From NCBI GenBank assembly GCA_964562575.1, contig CAZLTY010000020.1, forward strand, positions 1-32,072: a DNA stretch of 32,072 nucleotides. Direction: 5' to 3'. The notes below the pieces were generated by a model. The model had not been told where the DNA came from, did not search any database, and saw nothing but the letters and a program-made list of their open reading frames with translations. Both the position numbers and the translations under genes were made by a program. The first letter of the stretch is position 1, and the number at the start of each line of letters is the position of its first letter. The DNA is from SG8-4 sp964562575. Lineage in GTDB: Bacteria; Planctomycetota; Phycisphaerae; Sedimentisphaerales; Anaerobacaceae. Shown here piece after piece: positions 1-8,057 of the stretch.

Positions 1-1853
1 GTTTCACCGTTGCGTTATGGGTGAGGGCCGCCACCGTGGGGCAAGGGGAGTGGATGGCCCCATTCAGCAGTCATACGCCCAACAGTTCCGGGATTCAGAT
101 TGACGTTGATGGAACAAACCCGGGCAATTACAGGACCACTCCTCCCGGAGGCACTACGCAGATATTCGGCCCCGTGACCAGAGGGTGGGTCCACCTGGCG
201 CTGGTCGGCCGCGGCACAACCGTGCAGTATTACTACAACGGTATATGGACTACTGGCGCAACCTTAACGGACGACGACCTGCTATTCAATGAGTTCATCA
301 TCGGCACTAGCAGAAACAGACAGAATTCCTTCGGCGGGACAATCGACGACCTTCGCGTCTACAACACGGCGCTTACGGAAGCTGATATTCAACTGGTCAT
401 GAGAGGCGATCCGCTGCTTGCGTGGGATCCGAGCCCAACTGACGAGTCAACACCGGATATCGACAATGCGACGCCTCTTGGCTGGTCGCCGGGAGATAAG
501 GCGTCTGAGCACGAGGTTTACTTCGGTACCGACAAGGATGCCGTGGATAACGCCGATTCGTCCGATACGACGGGTATATACCGAGGCCGCCAGAACGGAA
601 CCAGCTATACTCCGCCCGAAGGCGTTGAGTGGGGCGGCGGACCTTACTATTGGCGCGTCGATGAGAACAACAACGACGGCACGGTCACCAAGGGCAGAAT
701 CTGGAGCTTCGCCGTGGCGGACTTCATTCTCGTGGACGATTTCGAGAGCTACACCGACAATGACACAGACAACGAAGCGATCTGGCAGGCGTGGGTCGAC
801 GGATTCGGCGTTCCCACGAACGGCTCGCAGGTCGGCTATGTCTTGCCGCCGTATGCCGAGCAGGCGATTGTCAACGGGGGCTTCCAATCCATGCCGATCC
901 TCTACGACAATGCGTCTGGCGCAACGAATTCCGAGGTCGAGCTGGCGCTTACCGCTGGGCGCGACTGGACCAGACACGCTGTCGGCGTTTTGTCGCTGTG
1001 GTTCAGAGGCTATCCGCCTTCGGTGGGAGGCTTCACGGAAAATCCGGCCGGAACGTTTACGATGACCGCCGCTGGCGCGGATATCACCGGACCGGCTGAC
1101 GAGTTCCATTACGCCTACAAGACGCTTACCGGCCCCGGCGCGATTGTAGCCAGAATCGATAGCGTGCAGAACACCCATGGCTGGGCTAAGGCTGGCGTGA
1201 TGATTCGCGAGACGCTTGACCCGAATTCGGCACACGCAATGGCGTTTGTCACACCGGGTCAGGGTGTTGTCTTAGAGTATCGTCTGGCTGCGGGCCAGAA
1301 CAACGTGGGCGCAGCGGCACAGGAAACCGCGATAACCATGCCGCATTGGGTGAAGCTGGAGCGTGACGCCGCAGGCAACTTTACCGCTTCACATTCGACC
1401 AACGGCTCTTCCTGGACGGCCATACAGAGTTCTATTCCGCAGAACATCCAGATGGCGTCGAGTGTCTACATAGGTTTGGCGCTGACGAGCCACGATGCTT
1501 CGGCGACCTGTGAGGCGAAGTTCTCTGACGTAACGGTTACCGGCACAGTCGGCCCGCAGTGGGTGAGCCAGGACATCGGCATACTCGGCAACAACGCCGA
1601 GCTGTTGTATGTCTCTCTGTCGAATGCCGGCGGTGCACCTGCTGTGGTTGTCAACGACGATCCTGAGGCATCGGTGACGGACATCTGGACCGAGTGGAAC
1701 ATCGACCTGCAGCAGTTTTCCGATCTTGGCATAGACCTGACCAACGTCGACAGGATTGCCATTGGGCTCGGCACCCAGGGCAATGCAACGGCGCCGGGCG
1801 GTTCGGGAACGCTGTTTATTGACGACATCCGACTGCTGAGGCCGATTCCTTAG
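1..1853 (+). CDS. LamG-domain modular secreted protein, C-terminal part (5' end outside window)
   Basis: The reading frame is open from base 3, and its first residues (FTVALW) match the interior of the first LamG domain of the protein at 8058-11462. The gene therefore starts left of the window, and the GTG at 21 is not a start. Visible order: end of a LamG domain (to about base 405), one fibronectin-III-like module with HEVYFG and YYWRVDE signatures (about 410-720), then a C-terminal module starting near DDFESY (720-1850). A second ConA-like domain of about 190 residues (about 1015-1580, with WAKAGVMIRETLD and HWVKLERD) is nested inside that last module. Long DNA stretches nearly match the fourth paralogue, suggesting recent duplication or gene conversion. 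The protein ends in RPIP with no obvious anchor. The role is probably extracellular carbohydrate binding or adhesion, by inference from the folds; no catalytic domain is seen. Confidence 0.85.
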   Translation, partial: FTVALWVRAATVGQGEWMAPFSSHTPNSSGIQIDVDGTNPGNYRTTPPGGTTQIFGPVTRGWVHLALVGRGTTVQYYYNGIWTTGATLTDDDLLFNEFIIGTSRNRQNSFGGTIDDLRVYNTALTEADIQLVMRGDPLLAWDPSPTDESTPDIDNATPLGWSPGDKASEHEVYFGTDKDAVDNADSSDTTGIYRGRQNGTSYTPPEGVEWGGGPYYWRVDENNNDGTVTKGRIWSFAVADFILVDDFESYTDNDTDNEAIWQAWVDGFGVPTNGSQVGYVLPPYAEQAIVNGGFQSMPILYDNASGATNSEVELALTAGRDWTRHAVGVLSLWFRGYPPSVGGFTENPAGTFTMTAAGADITGPADEFHYAYKTLTGPGAIVARIDSVQNTHGWAKAGVMIRETLDPNSAHAMAFVTPGQGVVLEYRLAAGQNNVGAAAQETAITMPHWVKLERDAAGNFTASHSTNGSSWTAIQSSIPQNIQMASSVYIGLALTSHDASATCEAKFSDVTVTGTVGPQWVSQDIGILGNNAELLYVSLSNAGGAPAVVVNDDPEASVTDIWTEWNIDLQQFSDLGIDLTNVDRIAIGLGTQGNATAPGGSGTLFIDDIRLLRPIP

Positions 1854-1902
1854 CAGGCGCCCGACCAATTGAGCGGCTGGTGAGATAGATTTGCATCAAA
1901 TC

Positions 1903-1937
1903 GGGGTCTGCACTGATATTAGTTCGGTACAGGCCCT
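1903..1937 (+). terminator. Hairpin A, copy of a conserved intergenic hairpin
   Basis: GGGGTCTG (1903-1910) pairs with the CAGGCCCT arm (1930-1937), with wobble pairs and one internal mismatch when extended, and is followed by GTTTCGTTTG. It lies 50 bases after the stop of the first LamG gene and upstream of the next promoter. Related sequence recurs at 7831-7866 and 11521-11552. A terminator role is the likeliest reading, but the T-tract is weak, so a processing or regulatory hairpin is also possible. Confidence 0.5.
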
Positions 1938-1972
1938 GTTTCGTTTGTCGAAGTATTATCCGGAGAATCTTC

Positions 1973-2002
1973 TTGACAAAAAGGTAGTAAATTTGGTAGA
2001 AA
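1973..2002 (+). promoter_or_regulatory. Sigma70-type promoter for the second LamG gene
   Basis: A perfect -35 TTGACA (1973-1978), an 18-base spacer and a -10 TAGAAA (1997-2002). The same arrangement, TTGACA-N18-TAAAAA, sits at 7901-7930 before the fourth LamG gene at nearly the same distance from its ATG. That supports a real, co-duplicated promoter. The implied leader is about 120 nt. Confidence 0.6.
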
Positions 2003-2131
2003 TAAATATGGTGAAGTTTGTGGTTGCTCATGAACCATTGAAGTGTCGGAAGAGGTGAACACGAGTGAAGGTGAAATCATTATCGGCTGTTCCAGCATAA
2101 CTTAATTATCTTTTTGAGAAGGAGGACTGTC

Positions 2132-4324
2132 ATGTGTAAGAGATTGATCTATTTGGCTTCTTTTATTTTCGTGCTGGCACTGGTCAGCAGCGCTTCGGCC
2201 GAGCTGGTAGCGCACTGGGCGTTTGATGAAGGTAGTGGTGATACTGCCTTTGATTCTTCCGGCAATGAGTATCATGCCACACTCGTTAGCAACCCGGCTT
2301 GGGTGCCAGGGAGGTTAGGCGGTGCGATCAACCTTGAGGGCGGCGGCTACGGGGGGATTCTGGGACTGTCCTATGAAGGCTCCGGCTTTCCGGAACTGAC
2401 CGTCTGCACTTGGGTCCGTACCAGCAGTGCCGGCGCGCAGTTCGTTGCCTCGTTTGACCGCAACGAGTACTGGCGTCTGGCGGTAGGTAGCACCAACTCC
2501 AACGTCAGTGCAGGCCAGGTCGGCTGGCATGTGATGACCGATGCCGGACAAATTGACTACGGCAGCGATAGACTCGTCGACGACGGCGAGTGGCACCATA
2601 TTTGCGGTGTCTATGACAATGGAACCGCGACGATTTACATCGACGGTGAACCGGAGCCTTCAGTGGCCCAAGGTAATACATGGGGCAGTGGCAATCTCCG
2701 CTATGGCTATATTGGTAAGAACTCCGAGGCAACCACTGAGAACGAGGCCGGTCCCGGCGGGACACCGATCAGCGGCGACATCGACGACTTCCGCATCTAC
2801 GACAATGCCTTGTCGGAGCCCGAGATTCTGGCTGTGATGAAAGGCGGTTCTGGAGGATACCCCTACGCTTTGGCCCCCGAGCCGGCCGATGGTTCCTACT
2901 TCGAGAACACATGGGGGAACCTTCTCTGGCGCGCGGGAGACTCTGCGGTCTCGCACGATGTGTACATGGGTGAGAATCTTGATGATGTTGACAACGGCAC
3001 TGGCGATACATTCGTTGGCAATCAGTTGACGACGGATATCATAGTAGGCTTCCCCGGATATCCTTTCCCTGATGGGCTTGTCCCCGGCACAACCTACTAC
3101 TGGCGGATAGATGAAGTCAACGAGGCCGATCCCAACAGTCCCTGGAAAGGTGATGTCTGGAGCTTCACGGTTCCACCAAGGACAGCTTATGCCCCTGTTC
3201 CAGCCGACGAAGCAGAGTCTGTGGCCCTGGACGCAGAGCTTAGTTGGGCAGCAGGCTTTGAGGCGAAACTGCACACCGTCTATTTCGGCGACAACTTTGA
3301 TGATGTCAGCAACGCTGCCGGGGGTCCTCTTCTGGGAGACCCCTTCTTCACGCCCCCAGGTCCGCTTGAATTGGCCAAGACCTACTACTGGCGCGTTGAC
3401 GAGTTCGATCCTCCATTCACACACAAAGGCGCGGTCTGGAGCTTCAGGACTGAGGGAACCGCGGCCGACCCGATCCCGGCTAAAGGCGCTGTCGACGTAT
3501 CGCCGACGCCTGTTTTGAAATGGACTGCTGGGGGTCTTGCCGCGTCGCATGAGGTGTATTTCGGAGCGGATGCAGATGCCGTAAAGAATGCGGTCAAGAC
3601 TTCGCCCGAGTACAAGGCAACCAATGCGCTCGGCGAGGAGACTTTTGACGCTGGCAGACTTGAGCTGGAGACGACCTACTACTGGCGAGTCGACGAAGTC
3701 AACAGCACCAATCCGGGCAGCCCGTGGATCGGCAATCTCTGGAGCTTTACGACAGGTGATTTCCTTGTCGTCGATGATTTCGAATCCTACGATGATGTTG
3801 ATCCCTTGCCCGGTGAGCCCGGTATCAACAGAATATTCGACAAGTGGATCGACGGCTTCGGAACCTTGACCAATGGCGCTCTGGTCGGCAATTCCCTGCC
3901 GCCCTATGCCGAGCAGACTGTCGTTCACGGTGGTGCCCAGTCAATGAACTATGCCTACGACAACGCCGGCAAGACTTCCGAAGCTACCTTGACGTTGGTC
4001 TATCCGCGTGACTGGACCGAGGAAGGTGTTGCGAAGCTGTCATTGTGGGTCCGCGGTAGTACGGCTAATGCAGCAGACCGGATCTTTATTGCTCTTGGCA
4101 ATGCGGTGGTCTATCACGACGACGCGAGCGCAACACAGCTTTCCGGATGGAACGAGTGGGTTATCGACCTGACGGAATTTGCGGGCGTGGACCTCACCAA
4201 TGTCAGTGCAATTACTGTTGGCGTCGGTACCAGGAACAGCCCTGCGGCTGGCGGCCAAGGGACGATGTATTTCGATGACATCAGGCTACTTAGACCTGCT
4301 TCAGAACCTGAGCCACAACCGTAG
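2132..4324 (+). CDS. Secreted LamG / Fn3-like modular protein (second of four paralogues)
   Basis: The start is ATG 2132, because GAAGGAGGA lies 6 bases upstream; the in-frame TTG at 2114 contains that ribosome binding site. The product is 730 residues. A Sec signal peptide (MCKRLIYL..., cleavage after SSASA, about residue 23) is followed by one LamG domain (24-240) and three tandem fibronectin-III-like modules (about 245-350, 350-440, 440-542), each ending in YYWR(V/I)DE...WSF. The C-terminal module runs about 543-720, from VVDDFESY to FDDIRLLRP, and the tail ends PEPQP. Here the C-terminal module is continuous, without the ConA-like insertion of paralogues 1 and 4. The protein is probably extracellular and binds carbohydrate or surfaces, by inference from domain folds; no enzymatic motif is visible. 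The next paralogue starts 33 bases downstream, so the two are probably cotranscribed. Confidence 0.88.
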   Translation: MCKRLIYLASFIFVLALVSSASAELVAHWAFDEGSGDTAFDSSGNEYHATLVSNPAWVPGRLGGAINLEGGGYGGILGLSYEGSGFPELTVCTWVRTSSAGAQFVASFDRNEYWRLAVGSTNSNVSAGQVGWHVMTDAGQIDYGSDRLVDDGEWHHICGVYDNGTATIYIDGEPEPSVAQGNTWGSGNLRYGYIGKNSEATTENEAGPGGTPISGDIDDFRIYDNALSEPEILAVMKGGSGGYPYALAPEPADGSYFENTWGNLLWRAGDSAVSHDVYMGENLDDVDNGTGDTFVGNQLTTDIIVGFPGYPFPDGLVPGTTYYWRIDEVNEADPNSPWKGDVWSFTVPPRTAYAPVPADEAESVALDAELSWAAGFEAKLHTVYFGDNFDDVSNAAGGPLLGDPFFTPPGPLELAKTYYWRVDEFDPPFTHKGAVWSFRTEGTAADPIPAKGAVDVSPTPVLKWTAGGLAASHEVYFGADADAVKNAVKTSPEYKATNALGEETFDAGRLELETTYYWRVDEVNSTNPGSPWIGNLWSFTTGDFLVVDDFESYDDVDPLPGEPGINRIFDKWIDGFGTLTNGALVGNSLPPYAEQTVVHGGAQSMNYAYDNAGKTSEATLTLVYPRDWTEEGVAKLSLWVRGSTANAADRIFIALGNAVVYHDDASATQLSGWNEWVIDLTEFAGVDLTNVSAITVGVGTRNSPAAGGQGTMYFDDIRLLRPASEPEPQP

Positions 4325-4357
4325 GCTTTAGTTGATTTGATTGAAAGGAGAATTGTT

Positions 4358-7300
4358 ATGTGTAAGAGAATGATCTGTTTAGCCTCATTTGTCGTGGTGC
4401 TGGCTCTGGTGTTGGCGTTGGGCAGCAGCGCTTCAGCCGAGTTGGTGGCCCATTGGAAGTTCGACGAGGGTAGTGGCGACATCGCTTTTGATTCGTCCGG
4501 CAATGACTACCACATGACTCTCTTCAACGATCCCGTGTGGGTGGAAGGCTATGACGGCGGCGCGCTCAACACGCTCGCCGGCGGTTACGGGGCCATTCAA
4601 GGCCTGTTCTACGATACCACTCCCATACCCGATACGACGGGACTGACCGTATCTGCCTGGATTCGCACGGAGAGTTCTGGCGGCCAGTATATCGTTTCGT
4701 TTGATCGTAATGAATATTACCGCTTCTCGGTCAATACAACGGCTGCGGCCGATGCCGGCCAGGTCGACTGGGATGTGTACGACGATTCGGGACAAATCGA
4801 TTATGGCAGCGTAACCCGCGTCGATGATGGCGAGTGGCACCACGTTGCAGGCGTTTACGACAGCGGAACCATGACCATCTATATCGACGGAAATGCAGAA
4901 CCTTCGACCACGGGCGGTTCGACATGGGGAAGATGGAGAGACACTCGCTACGGTTTCCTCGGCAAGAACTCGGAATCAACTGGCTTCCACGACCCTGTTC
5001 CCGGCGGAAACCCGGTCGACGGGGACATCGACGACCTGCGCATTTACCACAACGCGATGTCACAGACTGAGATAAGAACCCTGGCAGGCTTCTTGGAGTC
5101 GTACGAGCCCGACCCTGCCGCTGGAGCCATGTTTACGCAGACGTGGGTGAATCTGCTGTGGACGCCCGGTCCATTCGCGATATCACACGATACGTATTTT
5201 GGTGACAATTTTGACGCCGTTAACGACGGCGCGGCCGATGTGTTTCAGGGCAATCAGGTAGCAGCGACCATGATTGTCGGATTCCCCGGATTTGCCTTCC
5301 CGGACGGCCTTGCTCCCGGAACGACATACTACTGGCGTGTAGATGATGTCAAGGATGACGGCACGAAGATCGAGGGAAGCATCTGGAGCTTCTGGATTCC
5401 TCCGACGAATGCCTATGCGCCGGCTCCCGGAGACGGCGAGCCCGCCGAGCCAACCGACGTCGTTCTAAGCTGGTCGCCCGGGATGAACGCCATTATGAGC
5501 GGCGTGTACTTCGGTACGGACGCCGACCAGATAGCCAATGGGGTCGGTGCGCCGCCGCACATGGACACAACGTATGATCCTGGTGCGCTTGCGGCCGACA
5601 CGGCGTACTACTGGCGCGTGGACACATTCAACGGCGCCGAGTGGTTCACCGGCTCGGTCTGGAGTTTCAAAACAAGACCCGAAATACCGGTGACTGACCC
5701 GAATCTTGTAGCATGGTGGAAGCTCGATGAAGGTGCCGGGACCACCGTGCTCGATTGGTCGGGACATGAGAACCACGGCAAACTCTTCGAGCTCGAGGGG
5801 CTTGAATGGACGGCTCCCAACTGGCGGTACGAGGGCGACAAAGCCCTTACATTCGACGATGAGGGTTATGTCGCAATTGACAATATCAACTACAGTGGCG
5901 GCGGCCGGACTGAGGTCACGGTGTGTGCCTGGGTCCGTACGAGCGACCCGAACGGCCAGTATATTCTTTCATTCGACCGTAACGAGTATTATCGCCTCCA
6001 GATCAACGGCGACGGTTCCGGTGACGGTCAGGTCGGCTGGCAGGTTATGACGATGAACGGCGGTGTTGAACAACAGGTGGACTATGGAAGTGTCACGCGC
6101 GTGGATGACGGACTATGGCACCATATCACCGGTGTGTTCGATCGCGGCAGATCGACGATCTTCATCGATGGCATACCGGAACCTTCAGCCGTTGGCGGTC
6201 CGACCTACGGAATCGGAGACCAAGTCCGCTTTGGCTTCATCGGCGCCAACTCCGAAGCCACCGAGTTCAATGGCAGCCGTGGTGACGGGACCGGAGTCAC
6301 TGGCGATCTCGGCGATTTGCGCATCTACGACAAGGCCCTGACCCAGGAGGAAATCCTGGCGGTGATGCGGGGTGATCCCCTTTCGGCCTGGGATCTGAGA
6401 CCCACCGACGGCAGGATCGTGGAAGCAGGCGAGGTCACGTCCGTAACCTGGCGAGCGGGCGATGGAGCGTCGCAGCACGACGTCTATTTCGGCATTGATG
6501 CCGATTCCGTTGCTAATGCCGACGCTTCCGACACAAGCGGCGTGTATCGCGGGCGACAGAGCACTACGACCTATAGGCCAAATGAAGGCTTCGATTGGGG
6601 CCAGAGTTATCACTGGCGCATCGACGAGCTGAATGCAGATGGAACGATAGTCGCAGGAGGAGTCCGGACAATTGAGGTCGCCGACTATCTCGTCGTGGAT
6701 GATTTCGAGGATTATAACGATTACTCACCCGATGAGATATGGAATACATGGATCGACGGATTCGGAACCGCGACCAACGGCGCCGTTTCAGGCTATGCCG
6801 ATCCCGATTTCACGGCTGGAGAGCATTACGTTGAGACAGGGACCGTTCAAAGCGGGCGCCAGTCGCTGCCTCTGTTCTTCGATACCAACTTCAAGTCCTC
6901 GGAGGCGGCCAGAACGTTTGCACCTGCGAGTAACTGGACCGGCCACGGGGTCGAAGAGCTGTCGCTCTGGTACTTCGGCGATCCGGGCAATGTTGCCGAG
7001 CGGATGTACGTGGCCGTTACCGGCGGCGCTTCGGCTGTTGTTTACAACGATGACCCGAACCTGATAACGGACACCTGGACACAATGGATAATCCCGGTGC
7101 AGACGCTCACCGACCAGGGCGTGAATCTGGCAAGTGTCACCAGCATAGCTCTCGGTCTTGGCACCAGGGGCGATACATCAACGCCCGGCAGTTCAGGTGT
7201 GGTGTTCTTCGACGAGATCCGGCTGCGCCGGACCCCGGTCCCGCCGGTCATCACGGTCGCTCCACTCACCAGCCTTGAGGCCGAACGAGATCCCACCGAT

Positions 7301-7756
7301 CCGGATACGTTGACCGCGGTACTCGCGGTTAACGGTTCAAGCTCCGAGGGCCTGATCGTTGGAACGACCACGACTGATCTTGAGAAGTGGCCCGATCACC
7401 CAGCGCCGGATGCGGACAATCTGGATCTGACCACCTACGCGAGTCTGGATGATTCGACGGTCATACAGACGGTGTTTGCGCAGCCGGTGACCACCATCTT
7501 CATAATGGAAAGGGGCGCCAACGACAGCGGCTTTTTCCAAGCCCTCGACGCGGATGGCAATCCGACCGGCGAGATGGTTGCATTCACAGCGGCCGACTTC
7601 CAACCCCCGGATGCGGGCTTGAAGATCGCCGGCCAGGACGCCGGCGGCATTGAGATTCGGTCCGATGTGCCGATCAGCGGTCTAGTGATCCTGCCACCGG
7701 AGGGCAGCGTTCACAGCATTGATCCTGCAAGCATCTCGGCCATCCCGGCGCCGTAG
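4358..7756 (+). CDS. Secreted double-LamG modular protein with unique C-terminal domain (third paralogue)
   Basis: The start is ATG 4358, preceded by GAAAGGAG; the upstream in-frame TTG (4337) would read through the ribosome binding site. The product is 1132 residues. A signal peptide (MCKRMICL..., ending near SSASA) is followed by LamG 1 (about 26-250), two fibronectin-III-like modules (about 255-440), LamG 2 (about 446-671), a third module (about 672-765) and the C-terminal DDFEDY module (about 766-957) without the nested ConA insertion. A tail of about 175 residues (nt 7234-7753) has no counterpart in the other three paralogues. It is rich in Asp, Thr and Pro, looks like a further beta-rich domain, and I do not recognise it. 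The gene lies 33 bases after paralogue 2 with no promoter or hairpin between them, so it is probably the second gene of a two-gene operon. The role is inferred to be extracellular binding or adhesion. Confidence 0.87.
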   Translation: MCKRMICLASFVVVLALVLALGSSASAELVAHWKFDEGSGDIAFDSSGNDYHMTLFNDPVWVEGYDGGALNTLAGGYGAIQGLFYDTTPIPDTTGLTVSAWIRTESSGGQYIVSFDRNEYYRFSVNTTAAADAGQVDWDVYDDSGQIDYGSVTRVDDGEWHHVAGVYDSGTMTIYIDGNAEPSTTGGSTWGRWRDTRYGFLGKNSESTGFHDPVPGGNPVDGDIDDLRIYHNAMSQTEIRTLAGFLESYEPDPAAGAMFTQTWVNLLWTPGPFAISHDTYFGDNFDAVNDGAADVFQGNQVAATMIVGFPGFAFPDGLAPGTTYYWRVDDVKDDGTKIEGSIWSFWIPPTNAYAPAPGDGEPAEPTDVVLSWSPGMNAIMSGVYFGTDADQIANGVGAPPHMDTTYDPGALAADTAYYWRVDTFNGAEWFTGSVWSFKTRPEIPVTDPNLVAWWKLDEGAGTTVLDWSGHENHGKLFELEGLEWTAPNWRYEGDKALTFDDEGYVAIDNINYSGGGRTEVTVCAWVRTSDPNGQYILSFDRNEYYRLQINGDGSGDGQVGWQVMTMNGGVEQQVDYGSVTRVDDGLWHHITGVFDRGRSTIFIDGIPEPSAVGGPTYGIGDQVRFGFIGANSEATEFNGSRGDGTGVTGDLGDLRIYDKALTQEEILAVMRGDPLSAWDLRPTDGRIVEAGEVTSVTWRAGDGASQHDVYFGIDADSVANADASDTSGVYRGRQSTTTYRPNEGFDWGQSYHWRIDELNADGTIVAGGVRTIEVADYLVVDDFEDYNDYSPDEIWNTWIDGFGTATNGAVSGYADPDFTAGEHYVETGTVQSGRQSLPLFFDTNFKSSEAARTFAPASNWTGHGVEELSLWYFGDPGNVAERMYVAVTGGASAVVYNDDPNLITDTWTQWIIPVQTLTDQGVNLASVTSIALGLGTRGDTSTPGSSGVVFFDEIRLRRTPVPPVITVAPLTSLEAERDPTDPDTLTAVLAVNGSSSEGLIVGTTTTDLEKWPDHPAPDADNLDLTTYASLDDSTVIQTVFAQPVTTIFIMERGANDSGFFQALDADGNPTGEMVAFTAADFQPPDAGLKIAGQDAGGIEIRSDVPISGLVILPPEGSVHSIDPASISAIPAP

Positions 7757-7830
7757 CATGCAGGAGACTGTCGTCGGCTTGGCAGCAGGCAGTTGGAGTA
7801 TACTGTCGCTGCGGTAGACTTGTGCCAATT

Positions 7831-7866
7831 CGGGGCCTGTACTGACATAGTTCGGTGCAGGCCCCG
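7831..7866 (+). terminator. Hairpin B, conserved intergenic hairpin with perfect 9-bp stem
   Basis: CGGGGCCTG (7831-7839) is perfectly complementary to CAGGCCCCG (7858-7866). The stem extends inward through TAC/GTG with one wobble, and TTTCAATAAT follows. It is about 75 bases after the stop of the third LamG gene. It matches hairpin A (1903-1937) in stem and loop sequence (a CTGAC/CTGAT...AGTTCGGT core). Confidence 0.6.
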
Positions 7867-7900
7867 TTTCAATAATCGACATTCCATGGGGAGAATTTTC

Positions 7901-7930
7901 TTGACACAATGACGGCCAATCTGGTAAAAA
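7901..7930 (+). promoter_or_regulatory. Sigma70-type promoter for the fourth LamG gene
   Basis: TTGACA (7901-7906), an 18-base spacer and TAAAAA (7925-7930), 128 bases before the ATG at 8058. Spacing and leader length match the promoter at 1973-2002. The 301-base gap 7757-8057 holds only hairpin B, this promoter and the leader. Confidence 0.6.
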
Positions 7931-8057
7931 CGAAGGTAGTGAAGTCTACAGCCGCTCAGGTGCTGCATTGGATGGCTAAAGGTGGATTTGTGTGGATGAT
8001 GAACTCATTGTCGATCATTTCAACTTGACTTTTCTTTATCTATGAAGGAGGACTGTT

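Noticed and set aside
21..23. GTG at 21 as the start of the first gene
   Set aside because: The frame is open to the window edge and the preceding residues match the LamG domain of the fourth paralogue, so the gene is truncated by the window.
2114..2131. TTG start at 2114 (and TTG 4337, GTG 13619, GTG 25047, GTG 27997) as translation starts
   Set aside because: In each case the codon lies within or upstream of the ribosome binding site for a nearby ATG that gives a normal signal peptide or family N-terminus.
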